In this document: piece by piece, positions 8,907 through 17,260 of the stretch
Position numbering within the stretch: the stretch's first letter is position 1
How the letters are laid out: each line of letters starts with the position of its first letter
Source of the DNA: Pseudomonadota bacterium
GTDB lineage: Bacteria; Desulfobacterota; Desulfovibrionia; Desulfovibrionales; Desulfovibrionaceae
Length of the DNA stretch: 64,000 nt
Assembly (NCBI GenBank): GCA_023419375.1
Contig: JAEZYD010000060.1
Coordinates: 1 to 64,000 of the forward strand
Reading direction: 5' to 3'
Notes under the pieces: model-generated
Told to the model about the DNA's origin: nothing
Database searches by the model: none
Seen by the model: the letters and a program-made list of their open reading frames with translations, nothing else
Position numbers and translations under genes: made by a program

Positions 8907-10133
8907 ATGACCAGCGTAAACAGCAATTTTCTCAAGCTGCAAAGCAACTATCTTTTTGCGGAAATAGCCCGCAAGGTCGCCTCCTTCAAGGAAGCCAACC
9001 CCGAAAAGCGCGTCATCAGTCTGGGCATCGGCGATGTGACCCGTCCCCTTGCCCCTGCCGTTGTTGCGGCGCTGCACAAGGCTGCGGACGACATGGGCGA
9101 TGCCGCCACGTTTCACGGTTACGGACCGGAACAGGGCTACGCCTTTTTGCGCGAAATCATCGCGGAACACGACTATAAGGCGCGCGGCGTTGACCTGAGC
9201 GCCGATGAAGTGTTCGTCAGCGACGGCGCCAAGTCCGACGTGGGCAATTTTCAGGAGCTTTTTGCCGCTGACAGCATTGTGGCAGTGACAGACCCCGTCT
9301 ACCCCGTATATGTGGATTCCAACGCCATGGCTGGCCGATCCGGCGAATTTGACGGCAAGCAGTGGGACAGGCTCGTGTACCTGCCCTGCCTCAAGGAAAA
9401 CGACTTTGTGCCGGACTTTCCCAAAACCCGGCCCGACATCATCTATCTGTGCTACCCCAACAACCCCACAGGCACCGTGCTTTCACGTCAGGCCCTGCAG
9501 GGTTGGGTAGACTACGCCCGCCGCGAAGGCTGCGTCATTCTGTATGACTCCGCTTACGAGGCCTACATCACCGACAGCTCTGTTCCCCACAGCATCTACG
9601 AGCTTGAAGGCGCGCAGGAAGTGGCCGTGGAATTCCGCAGCTTCTCCAAAACCGCTGGCTTCACCGGCCTGCGTTGCGCCTACACGGTTGTGCCCAAGGC
9701 GCTCCAGGTCAGCGATGGCAAGGGCGGCAAGGTTGCGCTCAACGGACTCTGGAACCGCCGCCAGTGCACTAAGTACAACGGCTGCCCCTACATTGTGCAG
9801 CGGGCCGCTGCCGCCACCTACAGCCCGGAAGGGCGGGCGCAGGTCATGGATGTTATCCACGGCTACCAGCGCAATGCAGAAAGCCTGCGCAAGGCAGTCA
9901 CCGCCATGGGCCTTTCCGTCTACGGCGGCGTCAATGCTCCTTACATCTGGGTGAGCGTGCCGGCCGGCATGACCTCCTGGGGCTTCTTTGACCACGTGCT
10001 GAACAACACGGCCCTCGTGTGCACGCCCGGCGCTGGCTTTGGCGCTTCCGGCGAAGGCTACGTGCGCCTGACGGCCTTCGGTTCCCCTGCCGATACGGAA
10101 GAAGCCATCAAACGCCTTGCCTCGCTGAGCTAG
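8907..10133 (+). CDS. dapL: LL-diaminopimelate aminotransferase
   Basis: A 408-residue PLP enzyme of fold type I that turns tetrahydrodipicolinate directly into LL-diaminopimelate, bypassing the succinylase and acetylase routes. The PLP lysine lies in SFSKTAGFTGLRC, and the substrate region CYPNNPTGTVLS is intact. The start at 8907 follows AGAGGAATG; an in-frame start at 8817 would lie inside dapF. Together with dapF it gives the last two steps to meso-diaminopimelate, an arrangement common in Desulfovibrio. Confidence 0.93.
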   Translation: MTSVNSNFLKLQSNYLFAEIARKVASFKEANPEKRVISLGIGDVTRPLAPAVVAALHKAADDMGDAATFHGYGPEQGYAFLREIIAEHDYKARGVDLSADEVFVSDGAKSDVGNFQELFAADSIVAVTDPVYPVYVDSNAMAGRSGEFDGKQWDRLVYLPCLKENDFVPDFPKTRPDIIYLCYPNNPTGTVLSRQALQGWVDYARREGCVILYDSAYEAYITDSSVPHSIYELEGAQEVAVEFRSFSKTAGFTGLRCAYTVVPKALQVSDGKGGKVALNGLWNRRQCTKYNGCPYIVQRAAAATYSPEGRAQVMDVIHGYQRNAESLRKAVTAMGLSVYGGVNAPYIWVSVPAGMTSWGFFDHVLNNTALVCTPGAGFGASGEGYVRLTAFGSPADTEEAIKRLASLS

Positions 10134-10213
10134 GTCACTGGCGCGCACAGCGCGCCTTCAGAGCAGCGAAATCAAGCACCGCGGGTTCTCCTCGGCTGCC
10201 GCAATTATAGCAG

Positions 10214-10266
10214 AAAGCCCGTTTCTGAGGGATGTGATGAGCATCCCTTTTGAAACGGGCTTTTTT
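10214..10266 (+). terminator. Terminator after dapL
   Basis: AAAGCCCGTTTC pairs with GAAACGGGCTTT, with an inner GGGATG/CATCCC stem, followed by a T run. The next 160 bases, up to the tRNA-Pro terminator, are AT-rich and hold nothing I can name. Confidence 0.88.
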
Positions 10267-10430
10267 GCCGTTAAGAATATACAAAATTCACGCAAAATTA
10301 TTTTTACGGAACATCATGGCGACATAAAAAAGTACACTCGGCCATGCATGTATCCCGCTTCCGGCTTGCCGCCGTCTTCAAGGGAACACCCTCTTTATCC
10401 CTAAAAGAGAAGATCGTCTGAAGTAAAAAC

Positions 10431-10463
10431 AAAAAAAGGGCTTACGGTGGTTACCGTAAACCC
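10431..10463 (-). terminator. Terminator of tRNA-Pro
   Basis: On the minus strand GGGTTTACGG and CCGTAAGCCC form a stem with one small mismatch, followed by seven T, directly after the tRNA. Confidence 0.75.
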
Positions 10464-10473
10464 TTGATTTTGC

Positions 10474-10551
10474 TGGTCGGGATGGCGCGATTTGAACGCG
10501 CGGCCTCAGCGTCCCGAACGCTGCGCTCTAGCCAAGCTGAGCCACATCCCG
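10474..10551 (-). tRNA. tRNA-Pro (CGG)
   Basis: Minus-strand cloverleaf with acceptor stem CGGGATG/CATCCCG, anticodon stem CAGCG/CGCTG around the loop TTCGGGA (anticodon CGG), T-loop GTTCAAATC and encoded ACCA end. Confidence 0.95.
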
Positions 10552-10677
10552 TTGAGAGAGGGAACATAAGCGAGACTGAGTAGTTTGGCAAGTAATTTTT
10601 TATTTGTAAAAAAATAATGCCTGACGTAGCATACAAACACTAGATAGAGAGAGACTTTTTTGGAGCGAGCTTATCCT

Positions 10678-11742
10678 ATGATCAGTGTCCTCGTGGTTGA
10701 TGATTCAACCTTTATGCGCAACACCATTACTTCACTTCTGGAGCAGGATTCTGAAATCAAGGTTGTGGGCACAGCCCGCAACGGTCAGGAGGCCCTGGAA
10801 AAAGCCGAAGAACTCGATCCGGACGTAATGACGCTTGATGTTGACCTTCCAAGGCTTGATGGTCTTGGAGTTTTGCAGCAGTTGATGAAAAAGACTCCGA
10901 TTCCCGTGCTGATGGTCAGCTCTCTCACACAGAGCGGCGCGGAAAGCACATTAAAGGCATTAGAGTACGGCGCTCTTGATTTCATTCCAAAAACCATGAG
11001 CAGCGACCGGGAGTATTTTGGGGCGGAACTCCAGCGTAAGGTGAGGGCCATTGCCCGGCGTAAAACAATCATCAAACTCAAGTACAGACGCATCAACCAG
11101 ATTCAGGTTCCAGTTGCACGCCCTCAACCCTCGCAGCCTGCGGATTATGTGCAGACGCCCTGCACCGGGCCGCGCGATCTGGTTGTGATCGGCGTATCCA
11201 CCGGCGGGCCGCCAGTGGTGCAAAAGATTCTTTCGGCGCTGCCTGCGGATCTTCCGGCCTGCATACTTATTGCGCAGCATATGCCGGCAGCTTTTACAAA
11301 TCCTTTTGCCAAGCGCCTCGACAGTGTTTGCAAGATCGGCGTTAGCGAAGCACAGGACGGTGACAAATTTAAAACCGGGCATGCGTATGTCTGCCCTGGC
11401 GGCAAACACCTGGGCATTCGCATGCGCGGCCCCTTGCCAGAAATTTTTGTTGCAGAAGAACCGCGCGATGCCCTTTACAAACCTTCGGCAAACGTGCTTT
11501 TTGAAACTGCGGGCAAAGCAATGGGAAGACGCACGCTTGGCGCCATTCTTACCGGAATGGGTTCAGACGGTTGCGAAGGGGCCAAGGTTCTTAAAGAGAA
11601 GGGCGGCTGCCTTATAGCGCAAAATGAGGCATCCTGTGTCGTTTACGGTATGCCCAAGGCGATTGTAGACAACAAGCTCGCCAACCTCATTCTTGATGTG
11701 GACGATATTGCCAACGCCATCATAACAACGGTCAGAGGCTGA
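10678..11742 (+). CDS. cheB: Chemotaxis response regulator / protein-glutamate methylesterase
   Basis: Two-domain CheB of 354 residues. The N-terminal receiver has the phosphoacceptor Asp54 in MTLDVDLPRLDG. The C-terminal methylesterase shows its catalytic serine in IGVSTGGPP, the histidine in AQHMPAAF and the aspartate in GMGSDG. It removes methyl groups from chemoreceptors (adaptation) and deamidates glutamines. The ATG at 10678 follows a GGAG; a TTG at 10660 is in frame but less likely. It is the first gene of a seven-gene run ending with cheA. Confidence 0.94.
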   Translation: MISVLVVDDSTFMRNTITSLLEQDSEIKVVGTARNGQEALEKAEELDPDVMTLDVDLPRLDGLGVLQQLMKKTPIPVLMVSSLTQSGAESTLKALEYGALDFIPKTMSSDREYFGAELQRKVRAIARRKTIIKLKYRRINQIQVPVARPQPSQPADYVQTPCTGPRDLVVIGVSTGGPPVVQKILSALPADLPACILIAQHMPAAFTNPFAKRLDSVCKIGVSEAQDGDKFKTGHAYVCPGGKHLGIRMRGPLPEIFVAEEPRDALYKPSANVLFETAGKAMGRRTLGAILTGMGSDGCEGAKVLKEKGGCLIAQNEASCVVYGMPKAIVDNKLANLILDVDDIANAIITTVRG

Positions 11743-11765
11743 CCCCACCGTAGCAGGACATGACT

Positions 11766-13697
11766 ATGAACATGGAAAATCCACAGCACAAAGCAATTCT
11801 TGAAGCCCTGAAGTCGGGCGAAAATGACGCGATTCGTGACGCGGCATTCAGCGCTGGCGATCAGGGCCTCCAGGATGCCGTTCCCATGCTCTGCGAACAT
11901 ATTAAAAGCCCAAGTGTGGGCGTACAGGAAGCAGCGGAATACGCCCTGCGCAAAATTCGCGGGCCGCAGGTGGTTGTAGCTCTGCTGCCGCTCCTGAGCA
12001 GCGACGAAGCCCCCGTGCGCAACGTGGCCATGGACATTCTGCGCGAAATCGGCTCGGACAGCATTGAGAGCATTCAGCCCTACCTGCAGCACGACGATGC
12101 GGACCTGCGGATATTTATCACAGATATTCTGGGATACTGCCGCACGCATCAGTCATGTCTGCTGCTCTGCCGCGCCCTGCTTAAAGATCCGGAAGTGAAC
12201 GTGCGTTATCAGGCTGCTGTGAGCCTTGGCACACTGGCTTTTCCCGAAGCCGTCAACTCCCTGTGTCAGGCCATGCACGATGAAGAATGGGTGCAGTTTG
12301 CCGTGGTGGAAGCCCTTGCGAAAATCAAGGACTACTCCGCAGCCAGCGCCCTTGTGAAACTGCTTTCCCAGGCCTCGTCCCTCGTGAGTTCGGCCATTGT
12401 GGACGCCCTTGGCGATATGGGCGACGTAAAGTCCATTCCCCTGCTCTTCAGTTCGCTTGAAAATGTTCGCGAAGCCCTGCGCCACAAGATCGTCAAAGCC
12501 ATTGTGCAGATCCTCAACGGGCGGGGCTTGTCGCTGCTGGCTGGCAAATCGCAGGAAAGGCTGCGTTCCTACCTGCTCGACGCCCTTACAGACAACGATG
12601 AAGACATCTTGCTGGCCTCTCTGCAAGGTCTGAGCGCCATCGGCTCGGATGCCTGCACCGAAGATATCATCAACATGGCCGCCACCCTCGACAGGGAACG
12701 CCAGGATGAGCTCTATGAGGCCGCCATCAAGGCCATAGCCGCCATTGGCTACAACGACTCGGTGCGCGATGCCCTCAACAGTGTCGATGAACCGCGCAAG
12801 CTATTGGCAATGGAGGCCTGTCATCTCATGGCAGACCGCCGTTGCGTGCCTGATCTCAAGAATATTTTCTGGGATGCCAGCCCGGAACTGCAGCGCATGG
12901 CGGCAGCGGAACTGGCCCAGCTTGGCGACTGCGCCGACTCTCCGTTCTTTATAACTATCATGAATGATTCAGAAGACGCAGAAGTTCTTAAGAGCGCACT
13001 GATCTTCTTTGGCAACCAGCCCACCTGCCCTGACGTGGAAGACCTTGTCTTCGCCCAGCTGGATCACCGCTACGTGGACGTTAAGGAAATGGCGCTGGAA
13101 GCCAGCATCAACCTGCACAGCGCCAAGCTGAACGAACGTTTCAAGGAACGCGCCAAGAGCGAAGACCCCATGCAGCGCATGATGGCCGTGTACGCACTCG
13201 GACGTTACGGCATTGTGGAAAATCTGCCTGAAATAACGGCGGCGCTTGAAGATGAATCACCCCGCACACGCCAGGTAGCGGTGGAATCCTTCCTGAGTCT
13301 TGGCGAACAGGCCGAGGCATACCTGCCACTGCTGCTGCCCCGCCTTACAGATGAAGACAAGGATGTTCGCCTTGCAGTAATTGACCTGCTTGGGCAGATC
13401 GCTTCCCCAACTGTGCTGCCCTATATTCTCAACGGGCTTGATGACGAAAATGAATGGGTTCGCATACGTGCCATTGACGCGCTGGGCATGCACAAGGTTG
13501 CCAATGCCGTTCCGCAACTGGCGCAAATGCTTGAAAGTTCAAGCCCCATGGTGGCCCTCAAAATTATTGAGGCTCTTGGTAAGATCGGCGGCAATGTGGC
13601 CTTTAGCGTGCTGCTGGGTTTGATGAATCATGAAGACCCAGATATCCAGCATGCAGCAGAAGAAGCGGTTGCAACGATCCAGGCCGAACAGGAGTAG
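11766..13697 (+). CDS. HEAT-repeat protein of the chemotaxis operon
   Basis: A 643-residue protein built almost wholly of HEAT / PBS-lyase-type helical repeats of about 31 residues, with units ending in patterns such as VRNVAMDILREIG and VRIRAIDALGMHK. No signal peptide or catalytic motif is visible. Such solenoids usually act as scaffolds for protein-protein contacts. It sits between cheB and cheR and ends two bases before cheR, so it is probably co-translated and part of the signalling array or its assembly. The ATG at 11766 is better spaced from AGGA than the one at 11760. Role inferred from position only. Confidence 0.8.
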   Translation: MNMENPQHKAILEALKSGENDAIRDAAFSAGDQGLQDAVPMLCEHIKSPSVGVQEAAEYALRKIRGPQVVVALLPLLSSDEAPVRNVAMDILREIGSDSIESIQPYLQHDDADLRIFITDILGYCRTHQSCLLLCRALLKDPEVNVRYQAAVSLGTLAFPEAVNSLCQAMHDEEWVQFAVVEALAKIKDYSAASALVKLLSQASSLVSSAIVDALGDMGDVKSIPLLFSSLENVREALRHKIVKAIVQILNGRGLSLLAGKSQERLRSYLLDALTDNDEDILLASLQGLSAIGSDACTEDIINMAATLDRERQDELYEAAIKAIAAIGYNDSVRDALNSVDEPRKLLAMEACHLMADRRCVPDLKNIFWDASPELQRMAAAELAQLGDCADSPFFITIMNDSEDAEVLKSALIFFGNQPTCPDVEDLVFAQLDHRYVDVKEMALEASINLHSAKLNERFKERAKSEDPMQRMMAVYALGRYGIVENLPEITAALEDESPRTRQVAVESFLSLGEQAEAYLPLLLPRLTDEDKDVRLAVIDLLGQIASPTVLPYILNGLDDENEWVRIRAIDALGMHKVANAVPQLAQMLESSSPMVALKIIEALGKIGGNVAFSVLLGLMNHEDPDIQHAAEEAVATIQAEQE

Positions 13698-13699
13698 GT

Positions 13700-15229
13700 A
13701 TGTCTCAGCCCCCTACATTATTTCCAAAAAGCCCGCTCGGCTCTGCCCAGAATAGCGGCAACGGCTCATCTGCTGGCGGCGCGGCTACTCCCGCAGAGCA
13801 ACGTCCACGGTTTGGCGTCACGCCAACGCCAGGGGCAGCGCCAGCCGCTCCGGCTGCCAAGCCCGTTGCGCCCGCCCCGGCCTCGCCATTCAGAACAACT
13901 GCTCCTGCCCCTGCCCCCGCAAGCCCGGCGCAAGGCGCAGGCCTGGCAGGTTCTGCTTTCCGCACCCCTGCGGGTGCTGGTGCTGGCACAGGTTTGGGAG
14001 GCTCATCGCCTGCAGGCGGTTCCACCACCGGTACGCCTGCGGCAGTACGCCCGCCTTTGGGACAGACCAGGCCGGGACAATCCGGCCTTGGGCAGACCGC
14101 AACTGGCCTGTCTGGCACGACGACTCGGCCGCCTCTCGGGCAAACGGGTCTGGGGCAATCCGGCTTAGGCCAGTCTGGCCTGGGGCAAACTGCACGGCCT
14201 CCGCTGGGGTCTGGCCTGCCCCCGCGCACAGCAAGCCCCGCGCCTGCTGCGGGCGGGCTTGGAGCCACACGGCCCGCGCAAACCGCACCCGCAACCAGCG
14301 CCATGCGCCCCCCGCTCACCCCTGCTGCGGCTTTTCGCTCGCCCACGCAAGCGGCAGACAACGCCCGCGCGGCATCGCCCTTCCGCAAGGATTTGCAGAT
14401 ATCTGACGAGGAATTTCTGCAACTGCGCGATTTCATTTATCAGCAGTGCGGTATTTTCATCGCTGAAAACAGAAAGTACCTTGTTGAAAACCGGCTTTCA
14501 AACCGCATCAAGGAACTGAACCTCAAAAGTTACAGCGACTACTACAACTTTCTGCGCTTTGACGGCAGCCGCCGCACAGAGCTCACCAAGCTTTTTGAAG
14601 TGGTAACAACCAACGAAACAAGCTTTTTCCGCAATCCGCCTCAGCTTGAAGTTTTTCAAAAAAGTGTGCTGCCCGACATCCTTGACCAGTGCCGCAAGGC
14701 TGGGCGCAAAAAGCTGCGCATCTGGTCTGCTGGCTGTTCCTCGGGCGAAGAACCCTACACGCTTGCCATCATATTGTGTGAGGTTCTGAAAAGCGAACTT
14801 TCCAGCTGGGATATCAAGATCACAGCCAATGACCTTTCCGAGGCCGTGCTGGCGGCTGCCCGCCGGGGTGTTTACAACGACTATGCCCTGCGCACGACCC
14901 CCAAGGAAATTGTGGACGCCTACTTTATCAAGGAAGACACGCAGTACAGGGTCAAGCCGGAACTGAAGTCGCTCATTTCCTTTGGGCCCATTAACCTCAA
15001 TGACAGAGAACAGCTCAAACGCATTGAAAAATCGCAGATTGTTTTCTGCCGCAACGTTATCATCTACTTTGACGATGAAATGAAGCGCAAGGTCATCAAC
15101 GCATTTTACGACAACCTTGAAATCAACGGCGCGCTGCTTATCGGTCATTCCGAATCCCTGCACAACATCAGCCGCGCGTTCCAGCTCGAACACCACAAGG
15201 GAACCATTGTTTACAGAAAAATGAGCTGA
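13700..15229 (+). CDS. cheR: Chemotaxis receptor methyltransferase with long low-complexity N-terminus
   Basis: A 509-residue CheR, almost twice the usual length of about 280. Residues 1-225 are low-complexity Pro/Ala/Gly/Gln, with near-repeats such as GQSGLGQTA. The methyltransferase follows: an N-terminal helical domain (about 230-300) with VTTNETSFFRNPPQLE, then the SAM-binding Rossmann part with WSAGCSSGEEPYTLA and the CRNVIIYFD box. It methylates receptor glutamates using S-adenosylmethionine. The long tail may tether the enzyme to the array in place of the usual receptor C-terminal peptide contact. The gene starts two bases after the HEAT gene. Confidence 0.93.
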   Translation: MSQPPTLFPKSPLGSAQNSGNGSSAGGAATPAEQRPRFGVTPTPGAAPAAPAAKPVAPAPASPFRTTAPAPAPASPAQGAGLAGSAFRTPAGAGAGTGLGGSSPAGGSTTGTPAAVRPPLGQTRPGQSGLGQTATGLSGTTTRPPLGQTGLGQSGLGQSGLGQTARPPLGSGLPPRTASPAPAAGGLGATRPAQTAPATSAMRPPLTPAAAFRSPTQAADNARAASPFRKDLQISDEEFLQLRDFIYQQCGIFIAENRKYLVENRLSNRIKELNLKSYSDYYNFLRFDGSRRTELTKLFEVVTTNETSFFRNPPQLEVFQKSVLPDILDQCRKAGRKKLRIWSAGCSSGEEPYTLAIILCEVLKSELSSWDIKITANDLSEAVLAAARRGVYNDYALRTTPKEIVDAYFIKEDTQYRVKPELKSLISFGPINLNDREQLKRIEKSQIVFCRNVIIYFDDEMKRKVINAFYDNLEINGALLIGHSESLHNISRAFQLEHHKGTIVYRKMS

Positions 15230-15239
15230 TGCTGATATC

Positions 15240-16016
15240 ATGTGTGCAAAAGTTCTGGCTATTGCCAATCAAAAAGGGGGCGTCGGCAAAACCACGACAT
15301 CCATTTCGCTGAGCAGCGCGCTTGCCCGCATGGGGAAAAAAGTTCTTGTTCTTGATCTTGATCCCCACGCCTGCGCCACGCTGCATGCGAGAATATACCC
15401 CGAAGGCATCACTTGCAGCCTGCACGACCTTTTTCTCGCGCAGGAAGATGCCTGGCCCGTGATCTGGCCCGATCTTATCCATGTGCAGGCGCTGCCGGGG
15501 ATGGACGTGGCGCCTGGCAGCATACGGCTTTCAGAGCTTGAAGTTGACTTTCGCGAGCGTCAGGCCAAGGGAAGTGTGCTCCTCCGCAGCCTCACGCATG
15601 TGCGCGATGAATATGATTACATAATTCTGGATTGTCCGCCCCATGTGGGCATTCTGCTGGTCAATGCGCTGGTAGCCGCAGACCTGCTGATAATTCCGAT
15701 CCAGACAGACTTTCTTGCCTTGCACGGGCTCAAGCTGCTGTTCGACACGCTGCACACGTTGAACAAGGCTCTGGGCAGGCCCGTACGCTACCGGGCAGTG
15801 CCCACAATGTATGACAGGAGAGCAAAAGCCTGCACACGGGTACTAGAACTGATGCGCCGCAAAATGGGGCAATCCATGTTTTCAGCGGTCATTGGGGTGG
15901 ACACGCACTTTCGCGAGGCCAGCGCCCAGGGGTGCACCATTTATGATATCGACGCCCGCTCAAAGGGTGCGCTCGGGTATAATTCGCTTGCAGAAGAAGT
16001 GGTAAAGCTATGGTAA
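15240..16016 (+). CDS. ParA/Soj-family ATPase, ParC-like
   Basis: A 258-residue deviant-Walker ATPase. It begins MCAKVLAIANQKGGVGKTTT (Walker A) and has VLDLDPHA and ILDCPPH (Walker B). ParA-type ATPases form nucleotide-dependent gradients that place cargo. In chemotaxis clusters such a protein (ParC in Vibrio, PpfA in Rhodobacter) positions the signalling arrays. It starts 11 bases after cheR and overlaps the CheW-domain gene by seven bases, so the two are translationally coupled. No parB or centromere-like repeats lie nearby, which argues against a role in DNA segregation. Confidence 0.85.
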   Translation: MCAKVLAIANQKGGVGKTTTSISLSSALARMGKKVLVLDLDPHACATLHARIYPEGITCSLHDLFLAQEDAWPVIWPDLIHVQALPGMDVAPGSIRLSELEVDFRERQAKGSVLLRSLTHVRDEYDYIILDCPPHVGILLVNALVAADLLIIPIQTDFLALHGLKLLFDTLHTLNKALGRPVRYRAVPTMYDRRAKACTRVLELMRRKMGQSMFSAVIGVDTHFREASAQGCTIYDIDARSKGALGYNSLAEEVVKLW

Positions 16017-16711
16017 AAACGCCCGAAGAGTACTTTGCAGACCAGTGCCTGGCCGTGCCTCAGGCGGCAGACGCAACGCTGAGCGATGCGGAACAGGCCT
16101 TTGTGCAAAAATATCTGGGCAGCGATGCGTTGCAGACCATGCCGGTGCTTGAGCCGGAACAGGTGATGGCTGGCGCAGCAGGAGAAGTAAAAGACCATAC
16201 GCGCCCTGCCCGTCATGGCGGACATGCAGAGGCAGAAACTGCCCGGCCTTCCTTGCGCGCAAGGCTTGCTGCAGAAGAACAGGTACAGATGGTTTCGTTT
16301 TATGTGCGCGAACAGGTTTTTCTGCTGCCAGTGCCGGTAATTGTTGAGGTGCTGCGCTACATGCCGCTGACCCGGCTGCCCATGGCGCCGCCTTTTATTG
16401 CCGGTGTTGTCAATTTGCGCGGCAAGGTTACGCCACTGCTGCATCTGGATTCATTGCTGACCACAGACCAGACAAAGCGCTATACCGAAAAGAGCTTTAT
16501 TATTGTTTGTGGCACAGAAGATATGCAGCTTGGCCTTATTATCGACAAAATACATACCATGTACATGGTTTCAAAAGACAGCATCAGCTGGAACATCGAG
16601 GCGCAACTTGGCGAGGGGGCAGATTTTCTGTGCGGTCTCGCCAATATCAAGGAGCGCCTCCACGGCATTATCGACCCGGAACTGATTGTCGAAAAACTTA
16701 TTGAAGTCTGA
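16010..16711 (+). CDS. CheW-domain protein with N-terminal extension (CheW or ParP-like)
   Basis: 233 residues. The C-terminal part (from about residue 88) is a CheW domain beginning EEQVQMVSFYVREQVFLLPV and containing PPFIAGVVNLRGKVTPLL. CheW couples receptors to CheA. The first 85 or so residues match nothing I recognise and make it longer than plain CheW (about 160). Its coupling to the ParA-like ATPase recalls Vibrio ParP, which joins an N-terminal ParC-binding part to a CheW-like array-binding part. It is the only CheW-domain stand-alone gene in the cluster, so it may serve as coupling protein, positioning adaptor, or both. Confidence 0.82.
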   Translation: MVKTPEEYFADQCLAVPQAADATLSDAEQAFVQKYLGSDALQTMPVLEPEQVMAGAAGEVKDHTRPARHGGHAEAETARPSLRARLAAEEQVQMVSFYVREQVFLLPVPVIVEVLRYMPLTRLPMAPPFIAGVVNLRGKVTPLLHLDSLLTTDQTKRYTEKSFIIVCGTEDMQLGLIIDKIHTMYMVSKDSISWNIEAQLGEGADFLCGLANIKERLHGIIDPELIVEKLIEV

Positions 16712-16822
16712 TCGCCTACCTAGTTTGAAAAGCATACGGTCTGACTTGCCAATAGTCTGAATAATCTCTAGAGTTCGGTGAAATTTTGTACGGCAGCCAA
16801 CAACAGACGGACAGGATCACCT

Positions 16823-17191
16823 ATGAAAAAACATATTATGGTCGTAGACGACTCCAAGACTATCCGGAACCTGGTAGCCTTTGTTCTCAAGGGCGAAGGC
16901 TTCAAGGTCAGCACCGCCGAGGACGGCCTTGACGCTATTGAAAAGCTCTACAGCCTTGAGCCGGTCGACCTGATTGTTTCGGACGTGAACATGCCCCGCA
17001 TGGACGGTTTCACGTTTATCAAGACCATCCGCGCTCAGGATGCATACAAAGATATTCCTATCATTGTCCTTTCAACCGAAGGGCAGGAAAAGGACATCCA
17101 GACCGGCATGAGCCTCGGCGCCAACCTTTATATGGTAAAACCGGCACAGCCTGAAAAAATGGTTCGTAATATAAAGATGCTTCTGGGATAG
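16823..17191 (+). CDS. cheY: Chemotaxis response regulator, single receiver domain
   Basis: A 122-residue stand-alone receiver. The acidic pair is in MVVDDSKT, the phosphoacceptor aspartate in IVSDVNMPRMDG and the conserved lysine in YMVKPAQPEKM. Phospho-CheY carries the signal from CheA to the flagellar motor or another effector. The start at 16823 follows ACAGGAT; a GTG at 16778 is in frame but has no ribosome site. A gap of about 110 bases precedes it and one of about 70 separates it from cheA. Confidence 0.92.
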   Translation: MKKHIMVVDDSKTIRNLVAFVLKGEGFKVSTAEDGLDAIEKLYSLEPVDLIVSDVNMPRMDGFTFIKTIRAQDAYKDIPIIVLSTEGQEKDIQTGMSLGANLYMVKPAQPEKMVRNIKMLLG

Positions 17192-17260
17192 CCGATAAGA
17201 AAGACAGTATGTGTCCAATTCGGGCAATAGTGTGCTTTCAGCCATATAAAGGTACAGGTT

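Noticed and set aside
15240..16016. Plasmid or chromosome partition locus
   Set aside because: The ParA-like gene lacks a parB neighbour and parS-like repeats and is locked between cheR and a CheW-domain gene.
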